Below the pieces are notes generated by a model, which saw only the letters and a list, made by a program, of their open reading frames with translations, was not told the DNA's origin and did no database searches. Source: Klebsiella sp. WP3-W18-ESBL-02 (GTDB lineage: Bacteria > Pseudomonadota > Gammaproteobacteria > Enterobacterales > Enterobacteriaceae). Taken from it: a stretch of 64,000 nt of DNA. This document shows, one piece after another, positions 61,401-64,000 of the stretch (its first letter is position 1; each line of letters starts with the position of its first letter). The stretch covers positions 1,612,001 to 1,676,000 of the forward strand of contig NZ_AP021972.1 of NCBI RefSeq assembly GCF_014168815.1, written 5' to 3'. The position numbers were made by a program, and so were the translations under genes.

Positions 61401-63844
61401 GCCATGATGTGCTGAATGGCCAGGGGAATGATACCGACTACGACGGCGAGGCCGGCGACGATATCATGGTCCAGGGCGCAGGGATCCAGCGTAACAACGG
61501 GATGGCGGGCTTCGACTGGGCGATTCATAAAGGTGACCCGAACGCGGCGAATTCCGACCTGGGTATTCCGATCTTCGTCAATCAGCAGGAGTTTATTCTG
61601 CGCGATCGCTTCGACCTGGTCGAAGGGTTATCAGGCTGGAAATTTAACGATCTGTTAATTGGTACCGATGCGCCCATCGGCACGGCGCCGGTACAGGGGA
61701 CGCCGCTGTCCAACAACCTTACCCTCGACGGCGTTGCGCGGATAAACGGTCTGGACAAAGTGGTCGGCAGCAATCTCATCAACAATGCGGTCAATGGCGT
61801 GGTGCTTAACCCGGATAATGGCGCCGATATTCTGCTCGGCGGCGGCGGCAGTGACCGCATTATGGGGAAAGCGGGGGATGACATTATCGATGGTGATGCC
61901 TGGTTGAATGTGCGCATTGAGGTCAGAGATAAACTGGGGGCGGTGATTAAAAGCGTCGACAGTATGAATGACATCAAGGCTGAACTGCTTAACGGCACGT
62001 TGAACCCCGGTCAGCTCCATACTGTGCGTGAAATCCTCAACGACGGTAATAAAGGGGAAATTGACCTTGCGCTCTACCGCGACGTTAACGGCAACTACCT
62101 GTTTACCCGTAATCCGGATGGCAGCCTGACGGTCAATCATGCCACGGTATCGGCTAATTTACCTGACGGTGACGGCGTCGACCGCCTGCTTAATATCGAG
62201 AAGCTGGAGTTCGGTGATGGCACACAGCTGTGGGTGACGGCGCAAAAAGCCACGGGCAACGTCGATATTAACAACACGGCACCTGCGGCAGGCGATCTGC
62301 TGCGCGTGAGTGCTTCCGATGTGCAGGATGGTAACGGTCTGGTGAGTAATTTACCGATCGTTTATACCTGGCAGGCGCTGATCGGCGGGCAGTGGCGAGA
62401 CCAGGCGACGGGGACCGAATTCCGGGTGGGCAATAATTTGTCAGGCGCCCAGCTGCGGGTGGTTGCCAGCTTTACCGACCGGATGGGCGATGCCGAAACG
62501 CTGATCTCGGCGGCCACCAGCGCCGTTGGGCCACGCGATCTTCCGACCCGTGGTCTGCCGGTGATAAGCGATCTGACTCCAACCAGGAACATGACGCTGA
62601 CGGCCGATGTTTCGGGGATCACCGATGGCGATGGCCTGACCAACGGCAACAACTTCCGCTACCAATGGCAAATGAGCACGCTGTTCGGCTTTATCAATAT
62701 TGTGGGGGCTACGGCCGCCACCTATAGCCCAACGTTACTGACGGTGGACCGTAATCTGCGGGTTGTGGTGACCGTGACCGATGACGAAGGAAACCCTTCC
62801 GTTGTACTGACCTCTGCGTCGACCCAGACTGTCGGCAATATGCTGGTGGGCGGTAACGGCGCAACGACGCTCGTCGGTACCAACGGCAGTGATTATCTCG
62901 ACGGAGGCAACGGTAACGATACCCTGTCCGGCCTGGCTGGTGATGATATTTTGCTCGGCGGAGCCGGCAATGACACCCTCAACGGCGGCGCGGGTGCCGA
63001 CCAGATGACCGGCGGTACCGGTAACGATAGCTACACCGTTGATAACCTGGGGGATGTGGTGGTTGAGGGCGTGAATGGCGGAACGGACACCGTCTCGGTT
63101 TCTCTCAACAGCTACGTGATGGCCGATAACGTTGAAAACCTGATCTTTACCGGCTCGGGGAACTTTAACGGCGTCGGGAACGCGTTGGCAAACACCATGA
63201 CCGGCGGCAGCGGCAACGACACGCTGAACGGGATGGACGGTGACGATACCCTGTCGGGTCTGGCGGGTAACGATACGCTGCTGGGCGGCAATGGCAACGA
63301 TAGTCTGAACGGTGGCGTGGGTGCTGATACCCTGACGGGTGGGGCCGGTAATGATATTTATATTGTTGATAATGTAGGGGATAGGGTGATAGAGGCGGTG
63401 AATGGCGGCAATGATACCGTCAGAACCAGCCTGAATACCTACACGCTGAGCGACAATGTTGAAGTGCTGGCATTCACCGGGACCGGCGGCTTTACCGGTA
63501 CGGGTAACGCACTGAACAACATCATTACGGGCGGCAACGGCGTTGACCGTCTGAACGGCGGCAGCGGCAATGATACCCTCTCCGGGGGCGGGGGGAATGA
63601 CTTCTTTATTTTCGGCCTTAACTTTGGCCAGGACATCATTACCGACTTCGACAGCAACCCGAACCAGGGGCAGGATCTGATCAGCCTGCAGGGTCGGGGG
63701 CTGACGGCGGCGAACTTTGCCAGCAACGTCAGTATTGCGGCGAGCGGAACGTCAACGGTCCTGAGCTTCACTAACGGAGACAAAATCACGTTGTTGAATA
63801 CTGCGGTTAATTCGATCCAGCTGAATGATTTCCAGCTGGGTTAA
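58412..63844 (+). CDS. secreted RTX animal-type haem peroxidase
   Basis: This 1810-residue protein joins an animal-type haem peroxidase domain (about residues 150-720) to RTX calcium-binding repeats. Distal His177 lies in FGQFFDHGLD, the catalytic segment is FHDEHNRLVEQ, and the proximal His517 is in YRFGHSML. RTX nonapeptides (GGxGxDxL) occur around residues 850-985 and 1480-1770, with Ig-like segments between. There is no Sec signal peptide, and the C-terminus (after DFDSNPNQGQDLISLQG) has the type I secretion signal form. Pseudomonas PepA-type proteins have a similar design. A type I secretion ATPase gene starts 54 bp downstream. It should make hypohalous acids or radicals outside the cell. 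Confidence 0.9.
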   Translation: MAAQYDFTVTLHDLAFILKQIKLSESANNADGSIDGDKLTALVGDPLLPYGIRTVDGSWNNLLPGQELFGSADQTMPRLVPLDLEAIRNDPTLAQYLLASGPNAVVNDADPRMISNIISDQSTNNPAAVEAAAGLADAPGGGGSVNGSLSIPNLSPDIGLSPAFNGWMTFFGQFFDHGLDLIPKAGNGIVFIPLMPDDPLYSTAPGAANFMILTRAKVDATLNTVNTTTPWIDQNQTYTSHPSHQIFLREYTFIDGKPEPTGQLLDGAHGIATWGEVKAHALQYLGIQLTDADISNVPLLATDRYGNLILSDGGKVQIVTLHGLVEANGGLLPADTLRTGHAFLDDIAHTAVPKFVTVDGVKILAPDADNVINGTMEAGTYDNELLDRHFITGDGRGNENIGLTAVHSVFHDEHNRLVEQYKTTLLASGDVGLVNQWLMPGHEITAIPADTSTLVWNGEYLFQAGRFTTEMQYQHLVFEEFARAVQPAVDPFVFSNTADINPAIFAEFAHVVYRFGHSMLTETVDRTGIDMQSDNLGLIQAFLNPLAFDNNGSMDNNAAIGAIVRGMTRQVGNEIDEFLTGALRNNLVGLPLDLGALNIARGRDTFMPTLNQARDQFYTLTGNSELKPYTSWADFAAHLKNTASILNFIAAYGQHELILNATTIEAKRAAVEFLLFGPDADASRADAFDFFNSTGVWANKESGLNKVDFWIGGLAERKMEFGGMLGSTFNFVFETQMEMLQDGDRFYYLSRTQGLNMLNQLEANSFAALVMRNSDLGDEGSSHVHAKLFMTPDHTLEVNKAVQVGADPLWGDRLKDLLTPLVVRKAAGADVDGDGKADGAYLKYSGDGHVVLGGSAGNDTLIGGKGIDSLWGDAGNDRLDGGDEADTVHGGDGDDIITDTGTPVGGADFLHGDAGNDVIFSGNGNDLSFGGSGKDFIVVGEDAQEVFGGLDDDFILGGSGGDMLMGNEGDDWIEGGDGFDTLAGENSELFFNSTIVGHDVLNGQGNDTDYDGEAGDDIMVQGAGIQRNNGMAGFDWAIHKGDPNAANSDLGIPIFVNQQEFILRDRFDLVEGLSGWKFNDLLIGTDAPIGTAPVQGTPLSNNLTLDGVARINGLDKVVGSNLINNAVNGVVLNPDNGADILLGGGGSDRIMGKAGDDIIDGDAWLNVRIEVRDKLGAVIKSVDSMNDIKAELLNGTLNPGQLHTVREILNDGNKGEIDLALYRDVNGNYLFTRNPDGSLTVNHATVSANLPDGDGVDRLLNIEKLEFGDGTQLWVTAQKATGNVDINNTAPAAGDLLRVSASDVQDGNGLVSNLPIVYTWQALIGGQWRDQATGTEFRVGNNLSGAQLRVVASFTDRMGDAETLISAATSAVGPRDLPTRGLPVISDLTPTRNMTLTADVSGITDGDGLTNGNNFRYQWQMSTLFGFINIVGATAATYSPTLLTVDRNLRVVVTVTDDEGNPSVVLTSASTQTVGNMLVGGNGATTLVGTNGSDYLDGGNGNDTLSGLAGDDILLGGAGNDTLNGGAGADQMTGGTGNDSYTVDNLGDVVVEGVNGGTDTVSVSLNSYVMADNVENLIFTGSGNFNGVGNALANTMTGGSGNDTLNGMDGDDTLSGLAGNDTLLGGNGNDSLNGGVGADTLTGGAGNDIYIVDNVGDRVIEAVNGGNDTVRTSLNTYTLSDNVEVLAFTGTGGFTGTGNALNNIITGGNGVDRLNGGSGNDTLSGGGGNDFFIFGLNFGQDIITDFDSNPNQGQDLISLQGRGLTAANFASNVSIAASGTSTVLSFTNGDKITLLNTAVNSIQLNDFQLG

Positions 63845-63898
63845 TTCATCAACGCCGTAATAACAGCACAACCTTATTGGTTTAATAAGGAGTAAACT

Positions 63899-64000
63899 AT
63901 GCCGCGCCAGTATAAGTCCACAGAATTGAAAAATGCTCTGAAAGGAACCCGACCTGCATTTATTGTGCTGCTGTTTTTTGGCAGTGTCATCAATATGCTT
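63899..64000 (+). CDS. type I secretion system permease/ATPase (PrtD-like), 5' end only
   Basis: The first 34 codons are in the window. ATG 63899 follows AAGGAG. MPRQYKSTELKNALKGTRPA followed by a hydrophobic FIVLLFFGSVINML resembles the N-terminus of PrtD-type secretion ATPases, which open SELxxAL before the first membrane helix. The position right after an RTX protein gene supports it. The remainder lies outside the window. Confidence 0.65.
   Translation, partial: MPRQYKSTELKNALKGTRPAFIVLLFFGSVINML

Overview
The window is a chromosomal segment of a member of the Enterobacteriaceae, most like Enterobacter, Klebsiella, Kosakonia or Lelliottia. The evidence is an intact enterobacterial nuoK-L-M-N order with E. 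coli-like protein lengths, a YdiK homologue, OhrR/Ohr, an MlrA-like MerR regulator and GC-rich codon use over most of the window. No rRNA, tRNA or CRISPR array was seen. The species cannot be fixed from the sequence alone.

Layout. 0-5 kb: the end of the respiratory complex I operon. 5-11 kb: a glyoxalase-fold protein, a folate-independent methionine synthase pair (mesD/mesX, minus strand), a YdiK-type transporter and a membrane GAF-GGDEF protein. 11-17 kb: an O-heptosyltransferase and the 1510-residue self-associating autotransporter it should glycosylate. 17-18 kb: ohrR/ohr. 18-26 kb: an MlrA-like regulator followed by a nine-gene operon (SnoaL-like, SDR, FAD oxidoreductase, DUF1365, Cfa-like methyltransferase, DUF2878, chalcone-isomerase-like, DUF3833 lipoprotein, DUF523-DUF1722). 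This looks like a stress-induced membrane-lipid modification system. A long dyad in front of the operon fits the MlrA-type operator layout. 26-27.7 kb: divergent pirin and LysR genes.

27.8-38.6 kb is the accessory part, with AT-rich, atypical genes: a lone TupA-like ATP-grasp gene, an AdeRS-like two-component system, an unknown membrane protein, and a 5.2-kb island between short near-identical direct repeats. The island holds a tectonin-like propeller gene facing an operon of a small beta-rich protein, an NlpC/P60 peptidase, a radical SAM enzyme and a class III aminotransferase, closed by a GT2 glycosyltransferase and a MITE-like element. This set is the best candidate for an undescribed system. 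A glutamine-amidotransferase gene and a divergent AraC regulator follow.

38.8-58 kb is metabolic: a five-gene oligopeptide-type ABC importer, an Lrp/AsnC regulator with an MFS exporter, a metallo-beta-lactamase-fold protein, several LysR regulators beside oxidoreductase genes, an iron/siderophore-type ABC importer with an MFS partner behind a consensus promoter, and an FAH-family hydrolase. 58.4-64 kb: a giant secreted haem peroxidase with RTX calcium-binding repeats, then the start of its probable type I secretion ATPase, cut by the window edge.
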